Shown here one piece after another: positions 1 to 5,622 of a DNA stretch of 5,622 nt. A program made the position numbers and the translations under genes. The notes under the pieces were generated by a model that was not told the DNA's origin, made no database searches, and saw nothing but the letters and a program-made list of their open reading frames with translations. The stretch is taken from assembly GCA_947470205.1 (NCBI GenBank), contig CANISK010000105.1:1-5622 (forward strand), written 5' to 3'. The stretch comes from Neisseriaceae bacterium. GTDB lineage: Bacteria > Pseudomonadota > Gammaproteobacteria > Burkholderiales > UBA11063. The first letter of the stretch is position 1. Every line of letters starts with the position of its first letter.

Positions 1-256
1 CTCCTTTTTGTGCCTCAATAGCTAATTTGGAACATGTATGGATTTTCATACCATCTGTAACTGGGGTGGCGCATGCTGGTAATGGTTTTGCTGATTTTTC
101 AACCTCCACTAAGCACATTCTACAATTTGCAGCGATGGATAATTTTTTATGGTAGCAAAAATGAGGTATATATTTACCTTCTTTTAATGCAACCTCTAAA
201 ATAGACAGACCGCTATTTGTCTGTATTTTTTTACCATCTAATTCTAATTCTATCAT
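1..256 (-). CDS. nuoG: NADH-quinone oxidoreductase subunit G, N-terminal part (cut by window edge)
   Basis: NuoG is the largest peripheral subunit of complex I and carries electrons from NuoF/NuoE along several iron-sulfur clusters. Only the first 85 codons are present, starting at ATG 256-254 and running off the left edge with the frame still open. The reading begins MIELELDGKKIQT and is a plant-type ferredoxin fold: Cys34, Cys45, Cys48 and Cys62 (in HFC, NCRMC and PACAT) fit the four ligands of the [2Fe-2S] cluster N1b, with the usual Cys-X10-Cys-X2-Cys-X(n)-Cys layout. The start is supported by AGGT 8 bases upstream and by the family N-terminus. It is last in the visible nuo order, 255 bases after nuoF, which is unlike the overlapping junctions upstream. 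Later NuoG domains cannot be judged. Identity is secure from the cluster motif and position after nuoF. Confidence 0.95.
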   Translation of the reverse strand, partial: MIELELDGKKIQTNSGLSILEVALKEGKYIPHFCYHKKLSIAANCRMCLVEVEKSAKPLPACATPVTDGMKIHTCSKLAIEAQKG

Positions 257-264
257 TTAAAATT

Positions 265-268
265 ACCT
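265..268 (-). promoter_or_regulatory. ribosome binding site of nuoG
   Basis: AGGT lies 8 bases before the ATG at 256, in an otherwise A/T-only stretch. It supports this ATG as the nuoG start. It also means nuoG has its own initiation signal and does not depend on coupling to nuoF, whose stop is 255 bases away. Confidence 0.6.
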
Positions 269-279
269 ATATAAAGCTG

Positions 280-308
280 ATCTTAACAATACTAAATATT
301 TCTGACAA
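280..308 (-). promoter_or_regulatory. candidate sigma70-type promoter in front of nuoG
   Basis: Read on the minus strand, TTGTCA (308-303) is followed after exactly 17 bases by TAAGAT (285-280), with TGT directly before it as in an extended -10. The -35 box is 5/6 to consensus and identical to that of the secG promoter; the -10 is only 4/6. A start near 273 would leave a leader of about 17 bases that still contains the AGGT ribosome site. Such matches arise by chance in AT-rich DNA, so this is an inference: a secondary promoter that would supply nuoG downstream of the palindrome. Confidence 0.35.
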
Positions 309-344
309 AAATAACTCTCGTTATAGAGCAAATTAAAGCACCTC

Positions 345-466
345 GTCATTGCGAGTTTTTATTTATCAAAGCGTGGCAATCCCACAGAATATAATCTATA
401 ACATGTGGCAGTTGAGTGCTAAGTCATGAGATTGCCACGCCATGATAAATCATGGTTCGCAATGAC
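345..466. repeat. 122-base imperfect inverted repeat in the nuoF-nuoG spacer (MITE/REP-like palindrome)
   Basis: The outer arms GTCATTGCGA (345-354) and TCGCAATGAC (457-466) are perfect 10-base complements. Further in, ATTTATCA (361-368) pairs with TGATAAAT (443-450), and GCGTGGCAATC (371-381) pairs with GATTGCCACGC (430-440), so 345-381 folds on 430-466 with few mismatches, several of them G-U compatible (355-357 against 454-456). Inside the loop CCACA (382-386) can pair with TGTGG (404-408). The right arm also has its own hairpin, CCATGAT-AA-ATCATGG (440-455). No ORF of note and no clear target duplication are seen. From memory, GTCATTGCGA...GTGGCAATC palindromes are dispersed repeats in Rickettsiales and some other bacteria; that link was not checked. 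As RNA it would form a long stem inside the nuo transcript. The remaining spacer, 257-344 and 467-511, is A/T-rich and holds only the nuoG start signals. Confidence 0.85.
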
Positions 467-511
467 TGTGTTTATTGATTTATTATATTCAAATTACATT
501 CAAGATAAAAC

Positions 512-1807
512 TCAGCACCATTTATGATTTACTTTACATTCTTTGTGCTCTATATGATGCACAAATTCATCCTTAAAGTGTTTAATAAAGCTTCTCACCG
601 GAAAAACCGCAGCATCAGCAAGTGCACATATTGTTCTGCCTGCCATTTGGTTACCAATGCTATCCAATAACTCTAAATCTTCTATTTTACCCATTTTGTT
701 TTCAATGCGATGGATAATATCATACATCCAACCCGTACCTTCCCGACATGGAGTGCATTGTCCACAAGATTCTTCATGATAAAACCAAGCTAATCTTTCC
801 AATGCTTTCACCATACATACATCTTCATTTATAACAATAACCGCACCAGAACCAAGCATGGAACCAGCTTTTGCAATTGAATCATAATCCATATTACAAT
901 CCATCATTATATCTGCAGGTAAAACAGGAGCTGATGAACCACCAGGAATAACAGCTTTCATTTTTTTATTATTTTTCATACCACCAGCTAATGCTAATAA
1001 CTCACGAAATGGTGTACCCAATGGGATTTCATAGTTGCCAGGTCTATTTATGTGTCCTGAAATTGAGAATAGCTTTGTTCCTCCAGAGTTTGGAGTGCCT
1101 TTTTCTAAAAATGACTTACCAGTATCTTTAATAATAAAAGGAACCGATGCCAAAGACTCTGTATTATTAATTGTAGTTGGTTTGCCATACAAACCAAAAC
1201 TCGCTGGAAATGGTGGTTTAAACCTTGGTTGTCCTTTTTTGCCTTCCATAGATTCAATTAACGCGGTCTCTTCGCCACAAATATAAGCCCCATATCCATG
1301 ATGTGCATATAGATTAAAACTAAACCCACTGCCTAGTATATTATTCCCCAAAAATCCAGCTTCAATTGCTTCACGTAACGCCTCTTCAAATTGTTCATAA
1401 ATTTCAAATATTTCACCATGAATATAATTATATCCAACGCTTGCACCAATTGTGTATCCAGCGATAATCATACCTTCAATCAAGGAGTGAGGATTAAATT
1501 CCAAAATATCTTTATCTTTAAATGTACCAGGCTCGCCCTCATCACTATTGCACACAATATATTTTTGCCCATCCATAGCGCGTGGCATAAAGCTCCATTT
1601 GAGCCCGGTTGGAAAACCAGCCCCTCCGCGTCCTCGTAAACCAGACATTTTGAGCTCTGATATAATGACATCACTAGTAATTTTATTATTTAAAATTTGC
1701 TTTAATGCCTCATACCCACCGCGTGCAATATATTTATCTATATGCCAACAATTTTTATCAAAAGTATCAACATCAGCAAAAATTACACCACTTTTATATA
1801 TTGCCAT
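512..1807 (-). CDS. nuoF: NADH-quinone oxidoreductase subunit F (FMN and NADH-binding)
   Basis: NuoF is the electron entry point of complex I: it binds NADH, takes a hydride onto FMN and passes electrons to cluster N3, on the cytoplasmic side. The 431-residue product has the expected length. The FMN/NADH glycine-rich loop [16 protein letters not shown] is at 56-71, [11 protein letters not shown] at 88-98 and YICGEETAL at 175-183. The C-terminal domain has [13 protein letters not shown] at 346-358; Cys348, Cys351, Cys354 and Cys394 are the four [4Fe-4S] N3 ligands. All key residues are present, so it should be active. The ATG shares one base with the nuoE stop (TAATG) and has GGAG 8 bases upstream, suggesting coupled translation. 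It ends with TGA after a short Cys/His-containing tail (HKEC...HKWC); the EHKEC-like ending is common in the family and the last few residues look like a small extension. Confidence 0.98.
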   Translation of the reverse strand: MAIYKSGVIFADVDTFDKNCWHIDKYIARGGYEALKQILNNKITSDVIISELKMSGLRGRGGAGFPTGLKWSFMPRAMDGQKYIVCNSDEGEPGTFKDKDILEFNPHSLIEGMIIAGYTIGASVGYNYIHGEIFEIYEQFEEALREAIEAGFLGNNILGSGFSFNLYAHHGYGAYICGEETALIESMEGKKGQPRFKPPFPASFGLYGKPTTINNTESLASVPFIIKDTGKSFLEKGTPNSGGTKLFSISGHINRPGNYEIPLGTPFRELLALAGGMKNNKKMKAVIPGGSSAPVLPADIMMDCNMDYDSIAKAGSMLGSGAVIVINEDVCMVKALERLAWFYHEESCGQCTPCREGTGWMYDIIHRIENKMGKIEDLELLDSIGNQMAGRTICALADAAVFPVRSFIKHFKDEFVHHIEHKECKVNHKWC

Positions 1808-2280
1808 TACTGTAACTCCGCTAATTTTTTATCTATTGCATCTGGGGTCATATAACCACACATTTTATGGTTATTTACGAGTATCACAGGAGCATCACCA
1901 CAAGCACCCATGCATTCACCTTCCATTAGAGTGTATTTACCATCCGCAGTGGTTTCTCCAAAATTTACCCCAAGTGTCTTTTTTAGATAATCAGCCGCAT
2001 CAACAGCACCAGATAATGCACATGGTAAATTGGTGCAAACTGATAACTTATATTTTCCATATTGTTTTAGATTATACATTCCATAAAATGTTGCCACTTC
2101 CAAAGCTTGAACTGGTGGAATGTTGATGTAGGATGCCACATATTCAATTAATTCATTAGATAGCCAACCTTTCTCCGTCTGTGCAATTCTAAGGGCTGCC
2201 ATAATGGCACTTCGTGATTGCTCTTTTGGATACTTGGCTAATTCTATATCAATTTTTTGCAGTGATTCTTTTGATAACAT
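1807..2280 (-). CDS. nuoE: NADH-quinone oxidoreductase subunit E (24 kDa, [2Fe-2S])
   Basis: NuoE pairs with NuoF in the NADH dehydrogenase module and holds cluster N1a, which is next to the FMN. The 157-residue protein has the usual two parts: a helical N-terminal domain (about 5-70, with [12 protein letters not shown] and [10 protein letters not shown]) and a thioredoxin-like domain (about 75-157). The cluster ligands are Cys82 and Cys87 (VCTNLPC) and Cys123 and Cys127 (GECMGAC), giving the typical C-X4-C and C-X3-C pairs. The start ATG follows the nuoD TAA with no gap, and GAGG lies about ten bases ahead, inside the nuoD end. The final codon overlaps the nuoF start by one base. Length is normal for a bacterial NuoE; no extension or defect is seen. 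Confidence 0.97.
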   Translation of the reverse strand: MLSKESLQKIDIELAKYPKEQSRSAIMAALRIAQTEKGWLSNELIEYVASYINIPPVQALEVATFYGMYNLKQYGKYKLSVCTNLPCALSGAVDAADYLKKTLGVNFGETTADGKYTLMEGECMGACGDAPVILVNNHKMCGYMTPDAIDKKLAELQ

Positions 2281-3534
2281 TTATCTATCTACCTCACCAA
2301 ATACTATATCTTGTGTACCAATAATAGCCACAACGTCTGCAATCATATGACCTTTAGTCATTTCATTTAAGGCAGACAAATGAGCAAAACCAGGTGCCCT
2401 AATTTTTAACCTATATGGCTTATTAGCACCATCTGATATCATGTATATACCAAATTCACCCTTAGGGTGTTCAATAGCTTGATAAACTTCACCCTCAGGA
2501 ACATACATTCCTTCTGTAAATAATTTAAAATGATGGATGAGCTCCTCCATTCCAGATTTCATCTTTTCTCTTGGCGGGGGTGCTATTTTATAGTCATCAA
2601 CAATAACCGCACCTTTATTGGCTTTTAGCCACGTTACGCACTGTTTGATGATTTTATTTGATTCACGCATTTCAGCCACTCGCACTAAATATCTATCATA
2701 ACAATCGCCATTTTTACCAATCGGAATTTTAAAGTCTAATTTATCATATACTTCATATGGCTGTGTTCTACGTAAATCCCACCCAAGACCGGAACCGCGT
2801 AACATGGGGCCGGTAAAACCCAAGTTCAACGCTCGCTCTAATGTGACTATCCCTATATCTACTGTGCGTTGTTTCCAAATGCGATTATCCGTCAACAAAG
2901 TTTCATAGTCATCTACACATTTATCAAATCTATTGGTAAAGTCTTGGATAAAATCCAATAAACTACCTTCGCGGTTTTTATTTAGTGCTTTTAATTGTTT
3001 TTTGGTTTTTATTTTTGATTCGGTGTATTGTGGCATGGTGTCTGGTAGATCACGATACACGCCACCTGGTCTATAATATGCAGCATGCATTCTCGCCCCA
3101 GATACAGCCTCATAGCAATCAAGCAAGTCTTCGCGTTCACGGAATGCGTATAAAAATACCGCCATAGCCCCGATATCCAATGCATGCGCTCCAAGCCATA
3201 ACAAATGATTTAATATTCTGGTGATTTCATCAAACATTACACGTATATATTTTGCACGTTCTGGAATCTCTAGATTTAATAATTTTTCAATTGCTAATAC
3301 GTAAGCGTGTTCATTACACATCATCGATACATAGTCTAGTCTATCCATATATGGCAATGCTTGGATGAATGTTTTATGTTCAACAAGTTTTTCAGTCCCA
3401 CGGTGCAAAAGTCCAATGTGTGGGTCTGCATGTTGCACTATCTCACCAGACAGCTCAAGCACTAAACGTAACACCCCATGTGCAGATGGATGCTGTGGCC
3501 CAAAATTTAAAGTATAATTTTTTATATCTGCCAT
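2281..3534 (-). CDS. nuoD: NADH-quinone oxidoreductase subunit D (49 kDa, quinone site)
   Basis: NuoD forms most of the quinone-binding pocket, together with NuoB, and is related to the large subunit of [NiFe] hydrogenases without the metal ligands. The product is 417 residues. The loop [14 protein letters not shown] (10-23) carries His19, which with Tyr68 in MDRLDYVS matches the family's quinone head-group contacts. Other conserved blocks are HRGTEKL (44-50), [10 protein letters not shown] (155-164), [11 protein letters not shown] (214-224), [14 protein letters not shown] (242-255), [10 protein letters not shown] (276-285) and the universal C-terminal DIVFGEVDR ending in Arg. It is unfused, whereas E. 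coli and relatives have a nuoCD fusion. The start shares one base with the nuoC stop, with AGAGGT placed a few bases upstream; the TAA abuts the nuoE ATG. Intact and ordinary. Confidence 0.98.
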   Translation of the reverse strand: MADIKNYTLNFGPQHPSAHGVLRLVLELSGEIVQHADPHIGLLHRGTEKLVEHKTFIQALPYMDRLDYVSMMCNEHAYVLAIEKLLNLEIPERAKYIRVMFDEITRILNHLLWLGAHALDIGAMAVFLYAFREREDLLDCYEAVSGARMHAAYYRPGGVYRDLPDTMPQYTESKIKTKKQLKALNKNREGSLLDFIQDFTNRFDKCVDDYETLLTDNRIWKQRTVDIGIVTLERALNLGFTGPMLRGSGLGWDLRRTQPYEVYDKLDFKIPIGKNGDCYDRYLVRVAEMRESNKIIKQCVTWLKANKGAVIVDDYKIAPPPREKMKSGMEELIHHFKLFTEGMYVPEGEVYQAIEHPKGEFGIYMISDGANKPYRLKIRAPGFAHLSALNEMTKGHMIADVVAIIGTQDIVFGEVDR

Positions 3535-4115
3535 TATATACCTCTTTTCCTAACTATTCTTGGTGTGATTTCACGCGGAGGAATAGTCACTGGTTGGTAC
3601 ACCACTCTTTTTTGCTCTTCATTATATTTCATTTCTACATAACCAGACAATGGAAAATCTTTTCTAAATGGATGTCCCACAAAACCATAATCAGTTAATA
3701 TTCTTCTTAAATCCGGATGGTTGTTAAATATAATGCCATAAAAATCAAACACTTCACGTTCATACCAATTTGCCGAACTGAATATATCTTGGATCGAGTC
3801 TATATTTGGATTATCACCATCTGGAATATAAGCTTTCACACGAATCCTAGAGTTATTTTTTACTGATAACAAATGATATACAACCGCAAACCTATCACCA
3901 ACATATTCATTTTTATATTCTAGATAATCCACCCCGCACACGTCCACACATTGTTCGAATAACGTCTCTGGATTGTTTTTAAGTGTGGCTATTACTTCAT
4001 GAATATCATTTTTATTTACTGTAATTGTATATTCTTCGTGATTATACGAATTTGAAACAATTTGATTGGGTAATATTTGGTTCACTATAGAAGAAAGATC
4101 TTCAATTTTCTTCAT
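3534..4115 (-). CDS. nuoC: NADH-quinone oxidoreductase subunit C (30 kDa)
   Basis: NuoC is a cofactor-free peripheral subunit that packs against NuoD and NuoB. The 193-residue product carries the 30-kDa signature in its second half: [13 protein letters not shown] (118-130), [13 protein letters not shown] (133-145) and [15 protein letters not shown] (147-161), followed by a short tail rich in Pro and Arg. The N-terminal half (1-100) is more variable, as usual. It is a separate gene and on the short side for gammaproteobacteria, where I recall unfused NuoC proteins somewhat above 200 residues; the signature region is complete, so this is a short ends effect and not a truncation. The ATG overlaps the nuoB stop as ATGA (4 bases). 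The ribosome site is weak (AGAG, 6 bases upstream), so initiation probably depends on ribosomes finishing nuoB. Confidence 0.96.
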   Translation of the reverse strand: MKKIEDLSSIVNQILPNQIVSNSYNHEEYTITVNKNDIHEVIATLKNNPETLFEQCVDVCGVDYLEYKNEYVGDRFAVVYHLLSVKNNSRIRVKAYIPDGDNPNIDSIQDIFSSANWYEREVFDFYGIIFNNHPDLRRILTDYGFVGHPFRKDFPLSGYVEMKYNEEQKRVVYQPVTIPPREITPRIVRKRGI

Positions 4116-4600
4116 TTAACGCTCTTTCTCGCTATAGTTGATTCACGTTTTATTTTATTTTGTAATTGGATAATTCCATATAATAACGCCTCAGCAGTTG
4201 GCGGGCAACCTGGAATATAAATATCAACTGGGACAATTTGATCACACCCTCTTACTACTGAATATGAATAATGGTAATAACCCCCGCCATTTGCACAAGA
4301 TCCCATTGAAATCACCCATCTTGGCTCAGGCATTTGGTCATAAACTTTTCTCAAAGCTGGTGCCATTTTATTACATAAAGTACCTGCAACAATCATTACA
4401 TCAGACTGTCTTGGAGATGGCCTAAAAACTGCACCAAATCTATCCAAATCATATCGTGCAGCCCCAACGTGCATCATTTCCACCGCACAACATGCAAGAC
4501 CAAATGTCATAGGCCACAAAGAACCAGTTCTCGCCCAATTAATTAATTCATCTAATGTGGTTGTAACAAAACCTTCTTTAAAGACACCTTCTATTCCCAT
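4112..4600 (-). CDS. nuoB: NADH-quinone oxidoreductase subunit B (PSST, cluster N2)
   Basis: NuoB carries the terminal [4Fe-4S] cluster N2, which reduces quinone. From the ATG at 4600 the protein has 162 residues. Ligands are the tandem Cys37-Cys38 ([11 protein letters not shown]), Cys102 ([11 protein letters not shown]) and Cys132 ([11 protein letters not shown]), the exact N2 set. Other conserved blocks are [16 protein letters not shown] (59-74) and [18 protein letters not shown] (78-95). The frame is open upstream to a TTG at 4621, but ATG 4600 gives the family start MGIEGV and has AAGGGGG 7 bases before it, so it is preferred. It overlaps the end of nuoA by 10 bases and its TGA overlaps nuoC by four. 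The wording around CC (LWPMTFG...[10 protein letters not shown]) is of the beta/gammaproteobacterial kind, not the alphaproteobacterial one, which is the best taxonomic clue here. Confidence 0.97.
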   Translation of the reverse strand: MGIEGVFKEGFVTTTLDELINWARTGSLWPMTFGLACCAVEMMHVGAARYDLDRFGAVFRPSPRQSDVMIVAGTLCNKMAPALRKVYDQMPEPRWVISMGSCANGGGYYHYSYSVVRGCDQIVPVDIYIPGCPPTAEALLYGIIQLQNKIKRESTIARKSVK

Positions 4601-4944
4601 TCCAATGCCCCCTTCTTCCAAACATATACAAACCCAACAATTAAAATGAATAAAAATATTGTCATAATGGTAAATCCATATATACCGAGCTGTTTAAATA
4701 CCAATGCCCATGGTAATAAAAATGCAATCTCTAAATCAAATAGAATAAATAAAATCGCAATTAGATAATATCTAATATCAAATTTTATTCTTGCATCTTC
4801 AAAAGCAGGAAAACCACACTCATAAGGGGAATTTTTTTCCGCATCTGGTTTAAATCTTGCGACAATGGTATTTACTATTATTATAGCAGCACCCATAACA
4901 AAAGCTAAAACCATGAAGACTAATATTGGAAGATATTCAATCAC
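4591..4944 (-). CDS. nuoA: NADH-quinone oxidoreductase subunit A (membrane, 3 helices)
   Basis: NuoA is a small inner-membrane subunit beside the quinone entry site, at the joint between the peripheral and membrane arms. From GTG 4944 it has 117 residues. Three hydrophobic helices are visible, about 4-27, 57-80 and 88-109. Between the first two is the conserved loop with YECGF (41-45, Cys43) and the second helix holds [11 protein letters not shown] (69-79) with the conserved acidic pair Asp70 and Glu72. No ATG is in frame at the front. Two GTG codons compete: 4956 adds four residues but lies inside the AGGTGA ribosome site, whereas 4944 is 8 bases after that site and gives the family-like start [10 protein letters not shown], so it is chosen. 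It begins 22 bases after the tRNA 3' end, leaving no room for a separate promoter in that gap. The stop is TAG. Confidence 0.95.
   Translation of the reverse strand: MIEYLPILVFMVLAFVMGAAIIIVNTIVARFKPDAEKNSPYECGFPAFEDARIKFDIRYYLIAILFILFDLEIAFLLPWALVFKQLGIYGFTIMTIFLFILIVGFVYVWKKGALEWE
4608..4614 (-). promoter_or_regulatory. ribosome binding site deciding the nuoB start
   Basis: AAGGGGG lies 7 bases before ATG 4600, inside the last codons of nuoA. It sits downstream of the alternative TTG at 4621 and so favours ATG 4600 over the longer reading. It is purine-rich but not a perfect AGGAGG. Confidence 0.65.
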
Positions 4945-4952
4945 AATACATC

Positions 4953-4958
4953 TCACCT
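4953..4958 (-). promoter_or_regulatory. ribosome binding site deciding the nuoA start
   Basis: AGGTGA lies 8 bases before GTG 4944. The upstream in-frame GTG at 4956 is part of this motif and has no ribosome site of its own. This is the reason for the shorter 117-residue NuoA. Confidence 0.75.
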
Positions 4959-4966
4959 ATTTAAAA

Positions 4967-5052
4967 TGGTGCCGACAGTGGGACTCGAACCCACACGACC
5001 TATGGTCACCACCCCCTCAAGATGGCGTGTCTACCAGTTCCACCATGTCGGC
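4967..5052 (-). tRNA. leuU: tRNA-Leu (anticodon GAG), CCA encoded
   Basis: A complete class II tRNA of 86 bases. Acceptor GCCGACA (5052-5046) pairs with TGTCGGC, followed by discriminator A (4970) and an encoded CCA (4969-4967). The D arm is GTG...CAC with GG in its loop. The anticodon stem CCATC/GGTGG (with one G-U pair) encloses the loop TTGAGGG; the anticodon GAG is at 5018-5016 and reads the leucine codons CUC and CUU. The long variable arm GACC-ATA-GGTC is typical of leucine tRNAs. The T arm is GTGGG-TTCGAGT-CCCAC. It begins 5 bases after the secG stop and ends 22 bases before nuoA, so it probably has no transcript of its own and is cut out of the secG-nuo transcript. E. coli also has a GAG leucine tRNA (leuU) beside secG, which supports the symbol by position and anticodon. 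Confidence 0.97.
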
Positions 5053-5057
5053 AATAA

Positions 5058-5462
5058 TTAATTTGGAATTTGATTTGGGGCTGATGATGTTATTTTGTTA
5101 TTTGATTTATCATTAACACCAATCACATCACTACTATTTATTTTATTTACAGATTGTGGCGTCATATCACTAGTAATAACTTTACCGTTCATATTTGCCA
5201 TTACTCCAGCACTATCAATTCTACCTTTAGATGATATATAAACCAAACCAAATGTGGTTGTAAAAAATATCACTGCAAATACTGCAGTTGCACGGCTTAG
5301 AAAATTAGCTGAACCGTTCGCGCCAAACAAGGAACCAGAAGAGCCAGATCCAAATGTAGCACCAGCATCTGCCCCTTTGCCGTGTTGCAATAACACCAAT
5401 ACAATCATAATAATTGCAGATGTGATTTGCATAATCCACATTACAGTCTTTAATATTTCCAT
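5058..5462 (-). CDS. secG: preprotein translocase subunit SecG
   Basis: SecG is a small inner-membrane partner of SecYE that aids SecA-driven protein export. From ATG 5462 it has 134 residues. Two hydrophobic helices (about 7-26 and 57-75) flank the conserved cytoplasmic loop: LLQHGKGADAGATFGSGSSG (24-43) then SLFGANGSANFLSRATA (44-60). After helix 2 comes a polar tail of about 58 residues rich in Ser, Asn and Lys, poorly conserved in the family and slightly long. The frame is open further up to an ATG at 5534, but those codons run through the candidate -10 box and beyond, and AAGGA stands 9 bases before ATG 5462, so the shorter start is chosen. tpiA often precedes secG in gammaproteobacteria; nothing recognisable as tpiA is visible in the 160 bases upstream. 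It is the first gene of the apparent secG-tRNA-nuo transcript. Confidence 0.93.
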   Translation of the reverse strand: MEILKTVMWIMQITSAIIMIVLVLLQHGKGADAGATFGSGSSGSLFGANGSANFLSRATAVFAVIFFTTTFGLVYISSKGRIDSAGVMANMNGKVITSDMTPQSVNKINSSDVIGVNDKSNNKITSSAPNQIPN

Positions 5463-5471
5463 TACATTATT

Positions 5472-5476
5472 TCCTT
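5472..5476 (-). promoter_or_regulatory. ribosome binding site deciding the secG start
   Basis: AAGGA lies 9 bases before ATG 5462. It supports the 134-residue SecG over the 158-residue reading from 5534. Confidence 0.7.
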
Positions 5477-5515
5477 GCTGTATCTTTTTTATAATTGGAT
5501 AACTTAGAGAGCATA

Positions 5516-5544
5516 AATATAACACAAATCTCATTTTATGACAA
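5516..5544 (-). promoter_or_regulatory. sigma70-type promoter of secG and probably the nuo operon
   Basis: On the minus strand TTGTCA (5544-5539, 5/6 to the -35 consensus) and TATATT (5521-5516, 5/6 to the -10 consensus) are separated by exactly 17 bases, and TGT directly precedes the -10 as in extended -10 promoters. An A-tract at about 5557-5549 just upstream of the -35 could act as an UP element. Transcription would start near 5509, giving a leader of roughly 47 bases before secG. It is the best promoter-like sequence I found ahead of these genes, so it may drive secG, the tRNA and nuo together. No operator palindrome is evident. The call rests on sequence match alone. Confidence 0.65.
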
Positions 5545-5550
5545 CTTGTT

Positions 5551-5622
5551 TTTTATTAAAACCATCCCCAATATTAAAAGTAATTATTAATTAACATTTT
5601 ATATGACGTAATTTTACCATAA
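5551..5622. other. A/T-rich upstream region without a recognisable gene
   Basis: No reading frame here gives a recognisable protein end or start on either strand; all are broken by early stops. The heptamer ATTAAAA occurs twice (5555-5561 and 5573-5579) 18 bases apart, just upstream of the secG -35 box, which is probably chance in such A/T-rich DNA. A tail of an upstream gene beyond the window cannot be excluded. Confidence 0.4.

Larger units (their letters stand above)
1..5509 (-). other. inferred secG - tRNA-Leu - nuoABCDEFG transcription unit (open at the left edge)
   Basis: All genes are on one strand. Junctions are: secG to tRNA 5 bases, tRNA to nuoA 22 bases, nuoA/nuoB overlap 10, nuoB/nuoC overlap 4, nuoC/nuoD overlap 1, nuoD/nuoE directly adjacent, nuoE/nuoF overlap 1, nuoF to nuoG 255. 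No convincing terminator is seen between secG and nuoF. Stop-start overlaps suggest translational coupling that keeps the subunits in step. The gene order nuoA to nuoG is the usual bacterial one, and nuoH-nuoN would be expected beyond the left edge. That the promoter at 5516-5544 drives the whole unit is an inference; a promoter hidden within secG or the tRNA is possible. Confidence 0.6.

Noticed and set aside
307..328. Small hairpin followed by T-rich sequence on the minus strand (ATAAC-GAGA-GTTAT then TTTT) as a terminator between nuoF and nuoG
   Set aside because: The stem is only five mostly A/T pairs and competes with an alternative CTCT/AGAG pairing; the T-run is short. Far too weak for a confident terminator.
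345..466. The spacer palindrome as an ordinary intrinsic terminator after nuoF
   Set aside because: The stem is very long and interrupted and is not followed on the minus strand by a run of T; the sequence after it is mixed (GAGGTGCTTTAA). It looks like an inserted repeat.
345..466. The inverted repeat as a CRISPR unit or a second RNA gene
   Set aside because: There is one copy only, with no regular spacers, and the arms do not fold as a tRNA or any structured RNA I recognise.
1035..1286. Short open frame on the + strand inside nuoF
   Set aside because: Shadow of nuoF on the opposite strand with no homology I recognise and no ribosome site of note; the same applies to the other short + strand frames in nuoD, nuoC, nuoB and secG.
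1548..2126. A 192-codon open frame on the + strand across the nuoF/nuoE junction
   Set aside because: It lies antisense to two clearly conserved genes, has no recognisable domain, and its composition (many Tyr, His, Cys, Pro) is that of a complement of coding DNA.
5573..5622. End of an upstream tpiA gene on the minus strand
   Set aside because: The only frame open from the right edge gives a 15-residue tail with no resemblance to triosephosphate isomerase, so there is no support beyond usual gene order.

Overview
This AT-rich window (roughly one third G+C by eye) holds the front part of a respiratory complex I (NADH:quinone oxidoreductase, nuo) operon, with secG and a leucine tRNA ahead of it. 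Everything is on the minus strand. In transcription order, right to left, it reads: promoter (5516-5544), secG, tRNA-Leu(GAG), nuoA, nuoB, nuoC, nuoD, nuoE, nuoF, a 255-base spacer containing a large palindrome, then the first 85 codons of nuoG, cut by the window edge.

The source is most likely a gammaproteobacterium. The order secG - tRNA-Leu(GAG) - nuo is one I know from several gammaproteobacteria; E. coli also has a GAG leucine tRNA beside secG, although its nuo genes lie elsewhere. NuoB has the beta/gammaproteobacterial wording [17 protein letters not shown] rather than the alphaproteobacterial [16 protein letters not shown]. nuoC and nuoD are separate, unlike the fused E. coli gene. Low G+C and the palindrome would suit a host-associated or streamlined lineage, but genus cannot be read from this window. 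nuoB, nuoF and other genes end at different stop codons (TAA, TAG, TGA all occur), so the standard code is in use.

The genes are very tightly packed. secG ends 5 bases before the tRNA, the tRNA ends 22 bases before nuoA, and nuoA to nuoF overlap or abut with 0-10 bases at each junction. The only real promoter-quality sequence at the head is in front of secG, so one transcript probably runs through the tRNA into nuo, and tRNA end processing would separate secG mRNA from nuo mRNA. The exception to the tight packing is the nuoF-nuoG spacer, with a 122-base imperfect inverted repeat and a weaker candidate promoter just before nuoG.

Together NuoE, NuoF and NuoG form the NADH-oxidising part of complex I, NuoB, NuoC and NuoD the connecting part that passes electrons to quinone, and NuoA begins the membrane arm. 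All expected iron-sulfur and FMN/NADH motifs are intact. SecG belongs to protein export. I see no sign of a defence system, CRISPR array or new enzyme; the points worth a second look are the palindrome inside the operon, the tRNA embedded in the transcript, and start-codon choices.
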